Origin: Psychromonas sp. SP041
GTDB lineage: Bacteria > Pseudomonadota > Gammaproteobacteria > Enterobacterales > Psychromonadaceae
Assembly (NCBI RefSeq): GCF_000470315.2
Contig: NZ_CBRF02000023.1
Location: 1 to 64,000 of the forward strand
Direction: 5' to 3'
DNA length: 64,000 nucleotides
In this document: in pieces, positions 55,340 to 64,000 of the stretch
Layout of the letters: the number at the start of each line of letters is the position of its first letter
How positions within the stretch are numbered: position 1 is the stretch's first letter
Program-made: the position numbers and the translations under genes
Notes under the pieces: generated by a model
What the model was told of the DNA's origin: nothing
The model's input: only the letters and a program-made list of their open reading frames with translations
Databases searched by the model: none

Positions 55340-57625
55340 ATGTTCAGTTATTTTATCCCCACCGCCAAAGGGCTTGCGCCTTTATTAGAAGTAGAACTTA
55401 AAGATCTTGGTATTGAAAATACTAAGCAAATTGCTGGTGGTGTTAGCTTTGACGGTTCATTAGAGCAAGGTTACCAAGTTTGTTTATGGTCTCGTTTTGC
55501 CTCTCGTGTCTTACTTAAACTAAGTGAGTTCAAAGTTATTGACCCAATGGATTTATATCTTGGGTGTAGCAATATCCCATGGGAAACACACTTTGATGTT
55601 GATAAAACATTCTCAATTGACTTTTCTGGCAGTAACGACGAAATTCGTAACACACAGTTTGGCGCATTAAAAATTAAAGATGCGATTGTGGATCGTTTCC
55701 GTAAAAAGTTCGATGAGCGTCCTAACGTTGAAAAACGTGATGCAGATATTCGTTTTAATGGTCGTTTATTTAAAGATAAAGCGTCAATCTATCTGGATCT
55801 TTCTGGTTCACCATTACATCTTCGTGGCTACCGTACTATTGCTGGTGAAGCGCCATTACGTGAAACATTAGCGGCTGGTATTATTAAACGTAGTGGTTGG
55901 CAAGGCGAAGCGTTATTAGACCCAATGTGTGGTTCAGGTACCTTAGTCATTGAAGCGGCGATGATGTCACTTAATATTGCACCAGGTTCTCTACGTGAAA
56001 AATTTGGTTTTGAGCAGTGGAAAAAACACGATGCTGAAACGTGGAAAACATTAAAAACAACGGCACAAGTTTATGGTAAACGTGCTGTTAAAGATTGTTC
56101 TGATCGATTCTATGCGTCAGATTTAAGCAAAGATATGATTGCCATTGCACGTCAAAATGCACAACGTGCAGGTGTTGCAGAGTTAATTGAATTCAGCGTA
56201 CAAGATGCGAAAAAAGTATTGCCGCCAGAAGAACTAAGCACAGGTATGTTGATTTCAAATCCACCATACGGTGAACGTCTAGGCGGTTTTAGTGACACCA
56301 TCAGTTTATATACTGAATTAGGTCATCACTTTAAAGAAGCTTTTGCAGGCTGGAATTTAAGTATGTTTGCAATGGATACTGAATTATTAAGCTGTTTAGG
56401 GATGCGTGCAGGTAAAAGCTTTAAATTCTTTAATGGTCCAATTGAGTGTGTACTTAAAAACTACAGAATTTCGCCTAAACGTTTAGTTGAAGGGGCAGCT
56501 ATTGTTGAAGAAGCAGTTAAACCTGCTAAACAACCTAAGCAAGCAAAAGCTGCTGAAGTGGTTTATGTTGAATCAACCGATGACAATCCTTGGGGCACTA
56601 TCACACCCGCTCAAGATTTCCCAATGGCAGAAGAGTCTGAATCAGAAATCGTATTTAAAGCGGTTAAGCAAATTAAACCTGCTATTTATGCAGAAGACTT
56701 CGCTAACCGTTTATTAAAAAACATGAAACGTTTAGACAAATGGGCTAAACGCGAAAATATTCAATGTTACCGTTTATATGATGCCGATTTACCGGAATAT
56801 AATGTAGCCATTGATCGTTACAATGAGTATTTAATTATTCAAGAATATCGTGCACCTAAAGAAATAGATGCACAAAAAGTACGTCGTCGTTTCTTAGATA
56901 TTGTATCTACAACACGTTACTTATTAGATTTAACAGATGACCAACTGATCATCAAAGTACGTGAGCGTCAGAAAGGGCGTCAACAGTATGAAAAACTAGA
57001 CAGCAAAAAACAACGTTTAGTGGTACAAGAGGGTCCTGCAAAAATAATTGTTAATTTACAAGATTATTTAGATACGGGTTTATTCTTAGATCACCGTCCA
57101 ACACGTTTACGTATTGGCAAAATGGCTGAAGGTAAAGATTTCCTAAACCTATTTTGTTATACAGCAACAGCTTCAATCCATGCTGCATTAGGTGGTGCTA
57201 AATCAACCACAAGTGTTGATATGTCTAATACGTATCTAAATTGGGGACAAGAAAACTTTACAGAAAATGGCATCAAAGGTAATCACGAATTTATCCAACA
57301 GGATTGTATTAAGTGGTTACAACATGCACATGAAATGTATGACCTTATCTTTATTGATCCACCTACGTTCTCAAACTCAAAACGTATGAGTGATGTGTTT
57401 GATGTACAGGATGATCACGTTGCGTTATTAACCTCTGCAAGTGAACGTGTTAACCCTAACGGAGAGATTATTTTCTCTAATAACAAACGTGGTTTTAAAC
57501 TCGATATTGAAGCGATTAAAGCGTTAGGTTTTTATGTTAAAGATATTAGTAAAGCATCAATACCTGAAGACTTTAAAGGTAATGAAAAGATACACCAATG
57601 CTGGTTGTTAACTAAACATAACTAG
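55340..57625 (+). CDS. rlmL: Bifunctional 23S rRNA methyltransferase RlmKL
   Basis: A 761-residue fusion. The N-terminal part has a THUMP domain and the m2G2445 methyltransferase (LDPMCGSGTLVIEAAMMS, ISNPPYGERLGG). The C-terminal part is the m7G2069 methyltransferase (KDFLNLFCYTATASIHAALG, IFIDPPTFSNSKRM). Between them is an approximately 60-residue Lys/Glu/Ala-rich linker (about 395-450), longer than in E. coli. ATG 55340 has GAGAGCG upstream and gives the family N-terminus; ATG 55328 would add four residues. It starts a conserved block rlmL, glutaredoxin-like gene, uup, DUF3466. Confidence 0.95.
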   Translation: MFSYFIPTAKGLAPLLEVELKDLGIENTKQIAGGVSFDGSLEQGYQVCLWSRFASRVLLKLSEFKVIDPMDLYLGCSNIPWETHFDVDKTFSIDFSGSNDEIRNTQFGALKIKDAIVDRFRKKFDERPNVEKRDADIRFNGRLFKDKASIYLDLSGSPLHLRGYRTIAGEAPLRETLAAGIIKRSGWQGEALLDPMCGSGTLVIEAAMMSLNIAPGSLREKFGFEQWKKHDAETWKTLKTTAQVYGKRAVKDCSDRFYASDLSKDMIAIARQNAQRAGVAELIEFSVQDAKKVLPPEELSTGMLISNPPYGERLGGFSDTISLYTELGHHFKEAFAGWNLSMFAMDTELLSCLGMRAGKSFKFFNGPIECVLKNYRISPKRLVEGAAIVEEAVKPAKQPKQAKAAEVVYVESTDDNPWGTITPAQDFPMAEESESEIVFKAVKQIKPAIYAEDFANRLLKNMKRLDKWAKRENIQCYRLYDADLPEYNVAIDRYNEYLIIQEYRAPKEIDAQKVRRRFLDIVSTTRYLLDLTDDQLIIKVRERQKGRQQYEKLDSKKQRLVVQEGPAKIIVNLQDYLDTGLFLDHRPTRLRIGKMAEGKDFLNLFCYTATASIHAALGGAKSTTSVDMSNTYLNWGQENFTENGIKGNHEFIQQDCIKWLQHAHEMYDLIFIDPPTFSNSKRMSDVFDVQDDHVALLTSASERVNPNGEIIFSNNKRGFKLDIEAIKALGFYVKDISKASIPEDFKGNEKIHQCWLLTKHN

Positions 57626-57677
57626 GTTGTAATAAAGTATGAGTAACGTTAAATTAAGCATGAAGAATTAATAAATC

Positions 57678-57908
57678 ATGAGTTTATGTATTCTATATCA
57701 TACTGATGGCTGCCATCTGTGTGAGCAAGCAATGGCATTGTTAGCGCAATGCCAAGTCGATTATCAATTAGTTGATATCGTCTTTAAAGCTGACTTAGTT
57801 ACTTTATTTGGTACGCGCATTCCAGTATTAGAAAATGAAAAAGGCCAATTCTTAGATTGGCCTTTTGACTATTATAAAATTGAACGATTTTTATCCTACA
57901 AAGAGTAG
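57678..57908 (+). CDS. Glutaredoxin-like (DUF836) protein
   Basis: A 76-residue thioredoxin-fold protein. Strand LCILYHTDGCHLCEQAMALL carries the CHLC active-site pair, and RIPVLE contains the cis-proline. It is a short glutaredoxin relative often found between rlmL and uup in Gammaproteobacteria; its redox partner is unknown. Confidence 0.88.
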   Translation: MSLCILYHTDGCHLCEQAMALLAQCQVDYQLVDIVFKADLVTLFGTRIPVLENEKGQFLDWPFDYYKIERFLSYKE

Positions 57909-57985
57909 GAAGTTCGCAGTTTATCTTAACCTTAATTTAATCTGCGATATCATAAAATATGTACATTAAACAAGAGTGAGTCAAC

Positions 57986-59896
57986 GTGGCATTATTAACA
58001 TTACATAACGCAGAACTAGCCTTTGGTGGCGGTGCATTATTAAATAAATCTAACATGGTTGTTGAACCGAATGAGCGTGTTTGTTTAGTGGGCCGAAATG
58101 GCGCAGGTAAATCAACGCTATTAAAAGTATTAGATGGTCGTATTCAATTAGATGATGGCTCATTATTAATTAATAATGACGTAAAAGTGGCTCGTTTAGA
58201 GCAAGATCCTCCAACGGCGAGTACCATGAGTGCTTATGATTTTGTCGCTTCTGGTATGGAAAATGCGGGTAAAGTATTAAGCCAATATCACGAACAATTA
58301 AGTATCATTGCGGAAGATTGCAGTGAAAAACAACTGAATAAATTACAAAAATTACAAGAACAAGTTGACCAGTTAGATGCATGGCAACTTGATTCTAAAA
58401 TTAATCAAATCTTAGATCGTTTAGGCATTGACCCTGAAATAACATTAGATCAGTTGTCTGGTGGTTGGTTACGTAAAGTGGCATTAGCTAAAGCGCTAGT
58501 AAATGACCCTGATTTATTGTTACTTGATGAACCGACTAACCATTTGGATGTGGGGACGATTGAATGGCTTGAGCAGTTCTTAATCTCATTTCAAGGTTCA
58601 ATCATCTTTATCAGTCATGACCGTGAATTTATTCGTCGATTAGCGACACGTATTGTTGATATTGACCGTGGTAAATTAAGTTCATGGCCGGGCGGCTATG
58701 AAGAATATCTTATTGCAAAAGAAGAGGCATTACGTGTTGAAGACGAGCAAAATGCTGAGTTTGACCGCAAGTTAGCGATTGAAGAAACCTGGATAAGACA
58801 AGGCATTAAAGCACGTAGAACACGTAATGAAGGACGTGTTCGTGCGTTAAAATCATTGCGTCAAGAACGTTCAGAGCGAACCAATGTTCAAGGTAAAGCT
58901 AAAATTATTGTTGATGAAGCCGCTCGTTCAGGAAAAATCATTTTCGAAACAGATTCATTAACTTATAGCTATGATGATTTATTAATTGTGCGTGACTTTT
59001 CAACAACGATCATGCGTGGTGATAAAATCGCATTGGTTGGTCGAAATGGTTGTGGTAAAAGTACATTACTTAAATTATTGCTAGGGAATATCGAACCTGA
59101 TCAAGGTACTGTTAAATGCGGTACTAAATTAGAAGTGGCTTATTTCGATCAATACCGTGATGCATTAGATCCAGAAAAAACAGTGGTAGATAATCTTGCT
59201 GAGGGTAAGCAAGAAGTTGAAATTAATGGTAATAAACGTCATGTTTTAGGCTATTTACAAGACTTCTTATTTCATCCAGATCGTGCACGTACGCCAGTAA
59301 AAGCACTATCCGGTGGAGAAAAGAACCGTCTGTTATTAGCTAAAATATTCCTGAAGCCAAGTAATTTCTTGATTTTGGATGAACCGACTAATGATTTGGA
59401 TGTCGAAACACTTGAATTATTGGAAGAGTTATTAGCCAACTATCAAGGTACTTTATTGTTAGTAAGTCATGACCGTAGTTTTGTTGATAACACCGTTACG
59501 CATACTTGGTTCTTTGATGGCAATGGTAATATTCAACAATTTGTTGGTGGTTACAGTGATGCTGTTCGCCATAAAGAACAAAGTGAAGCCCCTTTACAAG
59601 CAATAAAAGAAGAAAAACCAACGCCAGGTAAAGTTGTAAAATCGGTAGTCCAATCACCTAAAAAGAAAAAATTATCTTATAAAGTTCAACTTGAACTAGA
59701 TGGTTTGCCGCTTGTTTTAGAACAATTAGAAGAACAAGTAGAAAGTTTACAGGCAACCATCAATACACCTGAATTTTTTACTAAAGACAAAAAAGAAGCT
59801 GACCAATTTTTAGCGCAATTAGCAGAAGCAGAACAAAAACTAGAAACTGCTTTTATGCGTTGGGAAGAGTTGGACGAATTACAAAACGGAGAATGA
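57986..59896 (+). CDS. uup: ABC-F family ATPase Uup
   Basis: A 636-residue soluble protein with two ABC ATPase cassettes: Walker A GRNGAGKST and GRNGCGKST, signatures LSGGWLRKVALAKAL and LSGGEKNRLLLAKIF, and Walker B LLLLDEPTNHLD and FLILDEPTNDLD. The linker between them is the charged ABC-F arm (RRTRNEGRVRALKSLRQERS). A C-terminal coiled coil (about 560-635) is the Uup DNA-binding domain. Uup acts on branched DNA/transposon excision and ribosomes. Start is GTG with GAGTGAG upstream. The DUF3466 gene follows seven bases after its stop. Confidence 0.95.
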   Translation: MALLTLHNAELAFGGGALLNKSNMVVEPNERVCLVGRNGAGKSTLLKVLDGRIQLDDGSLLINNDVKVARLEQDPPTASTMSAYDFVASGMENAGKVLSQYHEQLSIIAEDCSEKQLNKLQKLQEQVDQLDAWQLDSKINQILDRLGIDPEITLDQLSGGWLRKVALAKALVNDPDLLLLDEPTNHLDVGTIEWLEQFLISFQGSIIFISHDREFIRRLATRIVDIDRGKLSSWPGGYEEYLIAKEEALRVEDEQNAEFDRKLAIEETWIRQGIKARRTRNEGRVRALKSLRQERSERTNVQGKAKIIVDEAARSGKIIFETDSLTYSYDDLLIVRDFSTTIMRGDKIALVGRNGCGKSTLLKLLLGNIEPDQGTVKCGTKLEVAYFDQYRDALDPEKTVVDNLAEGKQEVEINGNKRHVLGYLQDFLFHPDRARTPVKALSGGEKNRLLLAKIFLKPSNFLILDEPTNDLDVETLELLEELLANYQGTLLLVSHDRSFVDNTVTHTWFFDGNGNIQQFVGGYSDAVRHKEQSEAPLQAIKEEKPTPGKVVKSVVQSPKKKKLSYKVQLELDGLPLVLEQLEEQVESLQATINTPEFFTKDKKEADQFLAQLAEAEQKLETAFMRWEELDELQNGE

Positions 59897-59903
59897 TTTT
59901 CAG

Positions 59904-61730
59904 ATGAAATATACTAAAAGTATCTCACTAGCTGCATTGTTATCAGCTAGTAGCGCTTATGCGACTACATTAACTTCTTATTATGAATATGAAATTATTG
60001 TACCTGAAACAACAGGTAGTAATTATGGTCCTTATGCTTCTGGCATCACTGAAGATGATAACACATTTAGTGCCTACGGATTAAAAGCAAGGCTTGAACA
60101 AGACATCGATATTGGCTTGCCTTATACATTTAATCAAGAGTGTTTCTTGGATGATGAAGTATGTGAGGAAGTTTATGAAGGTAGTGAAAATTCTTCTAAT
60201 TTAAGCTTTGAAAATGCTTATCAAGCGTGGCGTGCTGCGACGGCAAATATTAACCAAGGTATTATTGTTCCTGAAAGTTATACAATGGGAGCAACAAATA
60301 ATATTAAAGTTGAAGGGTTTGGCGACGATACAGAAGTTAAAATGACTGACGTTGTCACCATCGATGATGCACTGTTTGCCGTTGGTTATGGCTCTTCACC
60401 TTATAATGATGGTGAGCGTGAATTTGTACGACGTGGTTTTGTAACCGATCCAAGTACTAGCCTCGTGTCGGTTTCATTATTACCTGAGTTTGACGGAGAT
60501 GAAGCAGAGGGGGTAGAAGGTGGTTTTTCTAGTGCTTATAAGATGCGTGAAGTCACTTATAATAATGGCACGGTAAAAAAATTAATCATAGGAAATTCAA
60601 GCGTATCATTAGCAGGTGGCGATAGTAGTTATTTCGATGCTTGTTATAACGAAGGAAATATTGAAGATCTCGACACGCTTAGCGAGTTAACTTATTGCCC
60701 TGGTTTTGATACACAAGCATGGGCTTGGGAGTATAGTGGAGCTGATTTATCCACAACATCAGAGCTAACAGGGTTTACGCTAGCAACTGAGTGGTTAGAT
60801 GATAATGAAGAGCGTGACTCAAGTAGTGATGTTACATACAGCGCAGCCGCATTTGATATTAACAATGTTGGTATTGCAGTTGGTGTCTCATCATTTGAAT
60901 ATTCTGACAATGTTGAAGGTGCACGTCAACGCGCAATTATTATGACGCCTGATGATGAAGGGGTCTATGGTGTACCTACGGAACTAACAGAGGCAACATC
61001 AGGTATTAGTGATCAAGAAGATACATTGTACAACACATGGGCTAAAACCATTACTGATGACAATGTAGTGATGGGTAATCGTCAGTATGCTGTTTCTAAA
61101 AATATCAACAGACCTATCGAAATGTTTATTTATGATATCGATGATGACAGTGTGACTTTTCCATTTCTTGATAAAAAAGTGTTAACAACCAAAGAACGTT
61201 TAGCAGGGACCAGTGCTGCTAATACGGGTGCAAATAGCCGCGGTTATGACATGAATAATAATGGTCTTGTAGTCGGTAAAGCAGATGCTTATGATGAAAC
61301 GGATCCAGTCGTAAATGGCAGTGCTCGTATTCAAAGTGCATTTTTATATGATAATACAACGGGCGATAGCTGGTTCTTAGAAGACTTACTGTGTACTCAA
61401 ACTGTAGATGAAGATGGTGTTGTTGAAGTAACACATCCATTAATTCGTTTACAAAGTGCAACTGCGATTAATGATAATGGCGTTGTACTAGCTGAAGGCT
61501 TTCAATACGATAGTATTAGTGACTTTACTGACTTGGTTGGTGCAAATCGTATATTTATAAAATTAACGCCTGATTTAAACTCTACACCTGATGACAGCCC
61601 TAACTGCTGGGTTTCTGATGCATTGATCAATAGCGATCAAAGCTTTGAACGTAGTGGCGGTGCAAGTTATTGGTTATGGATATTTGCTTTACCATTGATG
61701 TTAATACGTCGATTCAAAAGCAATAAATAA
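59904..61730 (+). CDS. DUF3466 family protein with GlyGly-CTERM anchor
   Basis: A 608-residue exported protein. A signal peptide (about 1-20, ending SSAYA) precedes a large acidic domain with beta-rich repeats (for example YSAAAFDINNVGIAVGVSSF, NSRGYDMNNNGLVVGKADA) of the DUF3466 type. The C-terminus RSGGASYWLWIFALPLMLIR plus basic RFKSNK is a GlyGly-CTERM signal, processed by rhombosortase in species with type II secretion. Cysteines come in spaced pairs, suggesting disulphides. The protein is probably surface-exposed; its function is unknown. It is co-transcribed with uup and followed by a terminator. Confidence 0.85.
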   Translation: MKYTKSISLAALLSASSAYATTLTSYYEYEIIVPETTGSNYGPYASGITEDDNTFSAYGLKARLEQDIDIGLPYTFNQECFLDDEVCEEVYEGSENSSNLSFENAYQAWRAATANINQGIIVPESYTMGATNNIKVEGFGDDTEVKMTDVVTIDDALFAVGYGSSPYNDGEREFVRRGFVTDPSTSLVSVSLLPEFDGDEAEGVEGGFSSAYKMREVTYNNGTVKKLIIGNSSVSLAGGDSSYFDACYNEGNIEDLDTLSELTYCPGFDTQAWAWEYSGADLSTTSELTGFTLATEWLDDNEERDSSSDVTYSAAAFDINNVGIAVGVSSFEYSDNVEGARQRAIIMTPDDEGVYGVPTELTEATSGISDQEDTLYNTWAKTITDDNVVMGNRQYAVSKNINRPIEMFIYDIDDDSVTFPFLDKKVLTTKERLAGTSAANTGANSRGYDMNNNGLVVGKADAYDETDPVVNGSARIQSAFLYDNTTGDSWFLEDLLCTQTVDEDGVVEVTHPLIRLQSATAINDNGVVLAEGFQYDSISDFTDLVGANRIFIKLTPDLNSTPDDSPNCWVSDALINSDQSFERSGGASYWLWIFALPLMLIRRFKSNK

Positions 61731-61774
61731 GACAAGCATTAAAACTGTTGTTTAAATAATCAACTGCATGATTT

Positions 61775-61811
61775 AAAAGGCTTATTACTTAGATGTAATA
61801 AGCCTTTTTTT
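61775..61811 (+). terminator. Terminator after the DUF3466 gene
   Basis: AAAAGGCTTATTAC and GTAATAAGCCTTTT with a six-base loop and long T-tract. Confidence 0.94.
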
Positions 61812-61846
61812 GTTTTTATAATAAAAAAATGAATAAAATAATTCAC

Positions 61847-61864
61847 TTGTAATGAAAGTGTCAC
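61847..61864 (+). promoter_or_regulatory. Candidate Pho box upstream of pstS
   Basis: TTGTAAT-GAAA-GTGTCAC fits the 7-4-7 PhoB box (CTGTCAT-nnnn-CTGTCAC) with a weaker first half. It is about 110 bases before pstS, consistent with induction under phosphate starvation. Confidence 0.6.
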
Positions 61865-61974
61865 ACTTAGGCTTCATATTAAGCAACATCGCTACGAAGC
61901 GTAATGGATATTTTGTTAAATAATTAATGAAATAAAAATCAACTAAATTAACTTAGTAGAAAATGGAGTTTTGA

Positions 61975-62940
61975 ATGAAACTTAAAATGTTAGCGGCAGC
62001 GGTTACTCTTGGTACTGCATCATTAATGTCAACACCTGTTCTTGCAGCGGATCATGCTTTGCCAACTTACACTAAAGTGAGTGGCATTTCTGGCAACCTT
62101 TCATCTGTTGGTTCTGATACCTTAGCAAACATGATGACATTTTGGGCTGAAGAGTTTAAACGCCAATACCCAAATATCAACATTCAAATCCAAGCAGCTG
62201 GTTCTTCAACAGCTCCACCATCTTTAACTGAAGGCACTTCTCAGTTCGGTCCAATGAGCCGTAAAATGAAGTCTAAAGAAATTGAAGCATTCGAAAAACG
62301 TTACGGTTACAAACCAACACAAGTTCGTGTTGCTATCGATGCACTGGCTGTATTCGTAAACAAAGACAATCCAATTGAAGGTTTATCAATCAAACAAGTA
62401 GATGCTATTTTCTCTTCTACTCAAAAATGTGGCAATGATAAAAATGCAACACGTTGGGCTGATGTTGGTTTAGACGGTAACTGGGCTGGTAAAGATATCC
62501 AATTATTTGGTCGCAACTCTGTATCAGGTACTTATGGTTACTTTAAATCAAAAGCATTATGTAAAGGCGATTACAAAAACTCTGTAAATGAACAGCCTGG
62601 TTCTGCTTCAGTGGTACAGTCTGTTGCTTCTTCATTAAACTCTATCGGTTACTCTGGTATTGGTTATAAAGTAGCAGGTGTTAAAGCGGTTTCTCTTTCT
62701 AAGAAAGGCGGTCCATTTGTTGAAGCAACAATGGCTAATGCTATCTCTGGTAAATACCCATTATCTCGCTTCTTATACGTTTACGTAAACAAGCACCCAA
62801 ACAAACCGCTATCTCCACTACAAGCTGAGTTCATTAAACTAATGTTATCTGAACAAGGCCAAGGTATTGTGAAGAAAGATGGCTACATTCCACTACCAGT
62901 TACTGTAGTAGAAAAAGAGCTTGCTAAATTAGGACTATAA
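61975..62940 (+). CDS. pstS: Phosphate-binding protein PstS family
   Basis: A 321-residue periplasmic binding protein. The signal peptide is about 1-24 (ending PVLAAD). The phosphate-site blocks are [40 protein letters not shown] and [17 protein letters not shown]. It is the extracytoplasmic receptor of a high-affinity phosphate uptake system, but pstCAB are not adjacent. The gene ends at a terminator followed by repeats and an unrelated gene. GGAG lies at good distance from the ATG, with a candidate Pho box upstream. The codon pattern looks like that of a highly expressed gene. Confidence 0.92.
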   Translation: MKLKMLAAAVTLGTASLMSTPVLAADHALPTYTKVSGISGNLSSVGSDTLANMMTFWAEEFKRQYPNINIQIQAAGSSTAPPSLTEGTSQFGPMSRKMKSKEIEAFEKRYGYKPTQVRVAIDALAVFVNKDNPIEGLSIKQVDAIFSSTQKCGNDKNATRWADVGLDGNWAGKDIQLFGRNSVSGTYGYFKSKALCKGDYKNSVNEQPGSASVVQSVASSLNSIGYSGIGYKVAGVKAVSLSKKGGPFVEATMANAISGKYPLSRFLYVYVNKHPNKPLSPLQAEFIKLMLSEQGQGIVKKDGYIPLPVTVVEKELAKLGL

Positions 62941-63014
62941 TTTAGCTAGGAAATGATTATTAAAGTGACTGACGAATAATTCAATAGTCACTTGATACAC
63001 TTTAAGTCATCAAT

Positions 63015-63042
63015 AAAACAGCGCTTTCTAGCGCTGTTTTTG
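63015..63042 (+). terminator. pstS terminator
   Basis: AAAACAGCGC and GCGCTGTTTT with a short loop and T-tract. Confidence 0.95.
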
Positions 63043-63046
63043 TTTA

Positions 63047-63136
63047 TATACCCGTTGGTTCCTCCCCTTTATGCCTAGTATCTGTTCACTTCACCACTTG
63101 TTGAATTTTGTATCTTGAATGGTAACGGGTTTATAC
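63047..63136. repeat. Approximately 90-bp repeat, family C copy 2
   Basis: Bounded by TATACCCGTT and its complement AACGGGTTTATA. From CTAG to GGG it matches about 42 of 55 bases of the element before smpB at 5031-5119. Confidence 0.6.
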
Positions 63137-63150
63137 TAAACAGATATTTA

Positions 63151-63302
63151 ATACCAATCACAATAAATAGCTTATCTATTTTACTTGTTAAAACAGTGCA
63201 CTTCCTCGTTGTAAATTTCGTAAAAGGAACAGCCATTTACGCCTTGAATTGAACTGTTTTTCCAGCGCAAAATTTAGATAACATATTTAATGTAATCGGT
63301 AT
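63151..63302. repeat. 152-bp MITE-like repeat, family B
   Basis: Terminal inverted repeats ATACCAATCACAATAAAT (left) and, reversed from the right end, ATACCGATTACATTAAAT. The interior (CGTTGT, GGAACAG, TTACGCCTTGAATT, TTTTTCCAGCGCAA) follows the same order of blocks as family A, so the two are diverged relatives. Confidence 0.7.
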
Positions 63303-63524
63303 AACCTCAATTCAAAAATGATTTACTTACTAGCGATATAAGCTAAATGTTAGTAAAAGCGAAAATTGATTAAACGAAAAGTAATACGTTAAAGAGAATT
63401 CACTCAAGAGAATCTGCTTAATAAAATAGCTTAAGGGTAAGAGGCTAAAGGTAACTGCTTAAAGGTATCAGAATAAAGTGAATAAGGTAGAGGGGTGTAT
63501 TAATAGAAGCTTTAAAGAGGATTA

Positions 63525-63548
63525 AAAAACGCCCGAAGAAAGGCGCTT
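63525..63548 (-). terminator. Terminator of the diguanylate cyclase gene
   Basis: On the minus strand a CGCC/GGCG stem with an eight-base loop is followed by TTTTTT, about 60 bases after the stop. Confidence 0.5.
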
Positions 63549-63611
63549 ATTAGAGGTACTGTTTATTCTTAACACTTGTAAATATTTTTTGGAGACTGTC
63601 AATAATTTACC

Positions 63612-64000
63612 TTAATGCTCACTAATGCCAATTTGGTTACGGCCGTTATTTTTCGCAATATATAAACCCAAATCCGCCACTTCAATTAACTTCTCATGAT
63701 CTGTAATAGATGCTGTTATTTGAGCGATACCAAAGCTTGCCGTCACTTTAACCACGGTGCCTTGGAACTCAAAGTGTATTGCCTCAATCGCCTTACGAAG
63801 TCGCTCAGCCACTAATTTGGCACATCCTAAATCGGTATCAATTAATAACGATGTAAACTCTTCACCACCAAAACGACCTGTAATATCTTGTTTCTTACTA
63901 TTTTCACGTATCGCATCAGAAATCCCTTTAAGGACTTCATCACCAAAAGGGTGGCCATAAGTATCATTAACATTTTTAAAGTGATCAATATCAAAGATGA
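63612..64000 (-). CDS. Diguanylate cyclase (GGDEF domain), 3' part only
   Basis: The frame is open to the right window edge, giving the last 129 residues; the start lies outside. The visible part is most of a GGDEF domain: IFDIDHFKNVNDTYGHPFGD, the active-site GRFGGEEFTSLL (GGEEF variant, catalytically competent) and the C-terminal FGIAQITASITDHEKLI and YIAKNNGRNQIGI. It synthesises cyclic di-GMP. Any N-terminal sensor domain cannot be seen. Confidence 0.93.
   Translation of the reverse strand, partial: IFDIDHFKNVNDTYGHPFGDEVLKGISDAIRENSKKQDITGRFGGEEFTSLLIDTDLGCAKLVAERLRKAIEAIHFEFQGTVVKVTASFGIAQITASITDHEKLIEVADLGLYIAKNNGRNQIGISEH

Larger units (their letters stand above)
62941..63611. other. 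Gene-less region after pstS
   Basis: Occupied by the pstS terminator, two repeat elements (63047-63136, 63151-63302) and about 300 AT-rich bases in which I see nothing but the terminator of the next minus-strand gene. Confidence 0.6.

Overview
The window is chromosomal DNA of a low-GC marine gammaproteobacterium, most likely Psychromonas or a close relative. This is inferred from the gene set (ArcA/ArcB, thrABC, RatA/RnfH/SmpB/tmRNA, sodium-type PomAB stators, FolE2, GlyGly-CTERM protein) and from small dispersed repeats of a style I recall from marine Gammaproteobacteria. It is not proven by a marker gene here. Almost all of it is ordinary, densely packed core genome.

Layout. 1-390: three tandem initiator tRNA-Met genes on the minus strand, with the last two bases of a probable fourth at the window edge. 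0.7-6.1 kb: a small membrane protein, a Bax-like lipoprotein, a FadL porin, then rnfH/ratA divergent from smpB and ssrA (tmRNA). 6.1-8.4 kb: an AT-rich accessory insertion directly after ssrA. It holds a 25-codon integrase relic and a coupled two-gene module (ABC/AAA-type ATPase plus a predicted TOPRIM-like nuclease) that looks like an uncharacterised anti-phage or abortive-infection system. This is the main novelty candidate. 8.4-12.7 kb: AEC transporter, two RluA-family pseudouridine synthases, a 27-residue membrane peptide and folE2. 13.0-16.4 kb: arcB and arcA, convergent, with a 161-bp MITE-like repeat between them. 16.7-22.6 kb: thrABC behind two tandem terminator hairpins, then tesB. 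22.6-25.2 kb: tRNA-Ala(GGC), a secreted beta-propeller protein and tRNA-Leu(UAA). 25.9-29.5 kb: a large dCache-PAS-GGDEF-EAL protein. 29.8-34 kb: rluF-thiL-pgpA and an oligopeptide-type binding protein. 34.2-37.2 kb: xseB-ispA-dxs (isoprenoid precursors). 37.4-39.2 kb: pomAB. 39.6-42.2 kb: ampG and rnd. 42.5-46.3 kb: leuC-leuD plus an unusual LeuA/CimA-type synthase. 46.4-50.6 kb: DUF3010, a His/Cys-tailed orphan, a CWC protein, a periplasmic ankyrin protein and a periplasmic catalase, all among four separate microsatellites. 51.5-57.9 kb: zinc-finger-less DnaJ homologue, VanZ, udk, 8-oxoguanine deaminase, rlmL and a glutaredoxin-like protein. 58.0-64 kb: uup, a DUF3466 GlyGly-CTERM protein, pstS behind a Pho box, two more repeat elements and the 3' part of a diguanylate cyclase.

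Three small non-coding repeat families are visible: a 161-bp element in three equal-length copies (11562, 15279, 39339), a related 152-bp element (63151), and an approximately 89-bp element in two diverged copies (5031, 63047). The copy at 5031 appears to supply the -10 box of smpB. All readings are by eye; no database search was possible.
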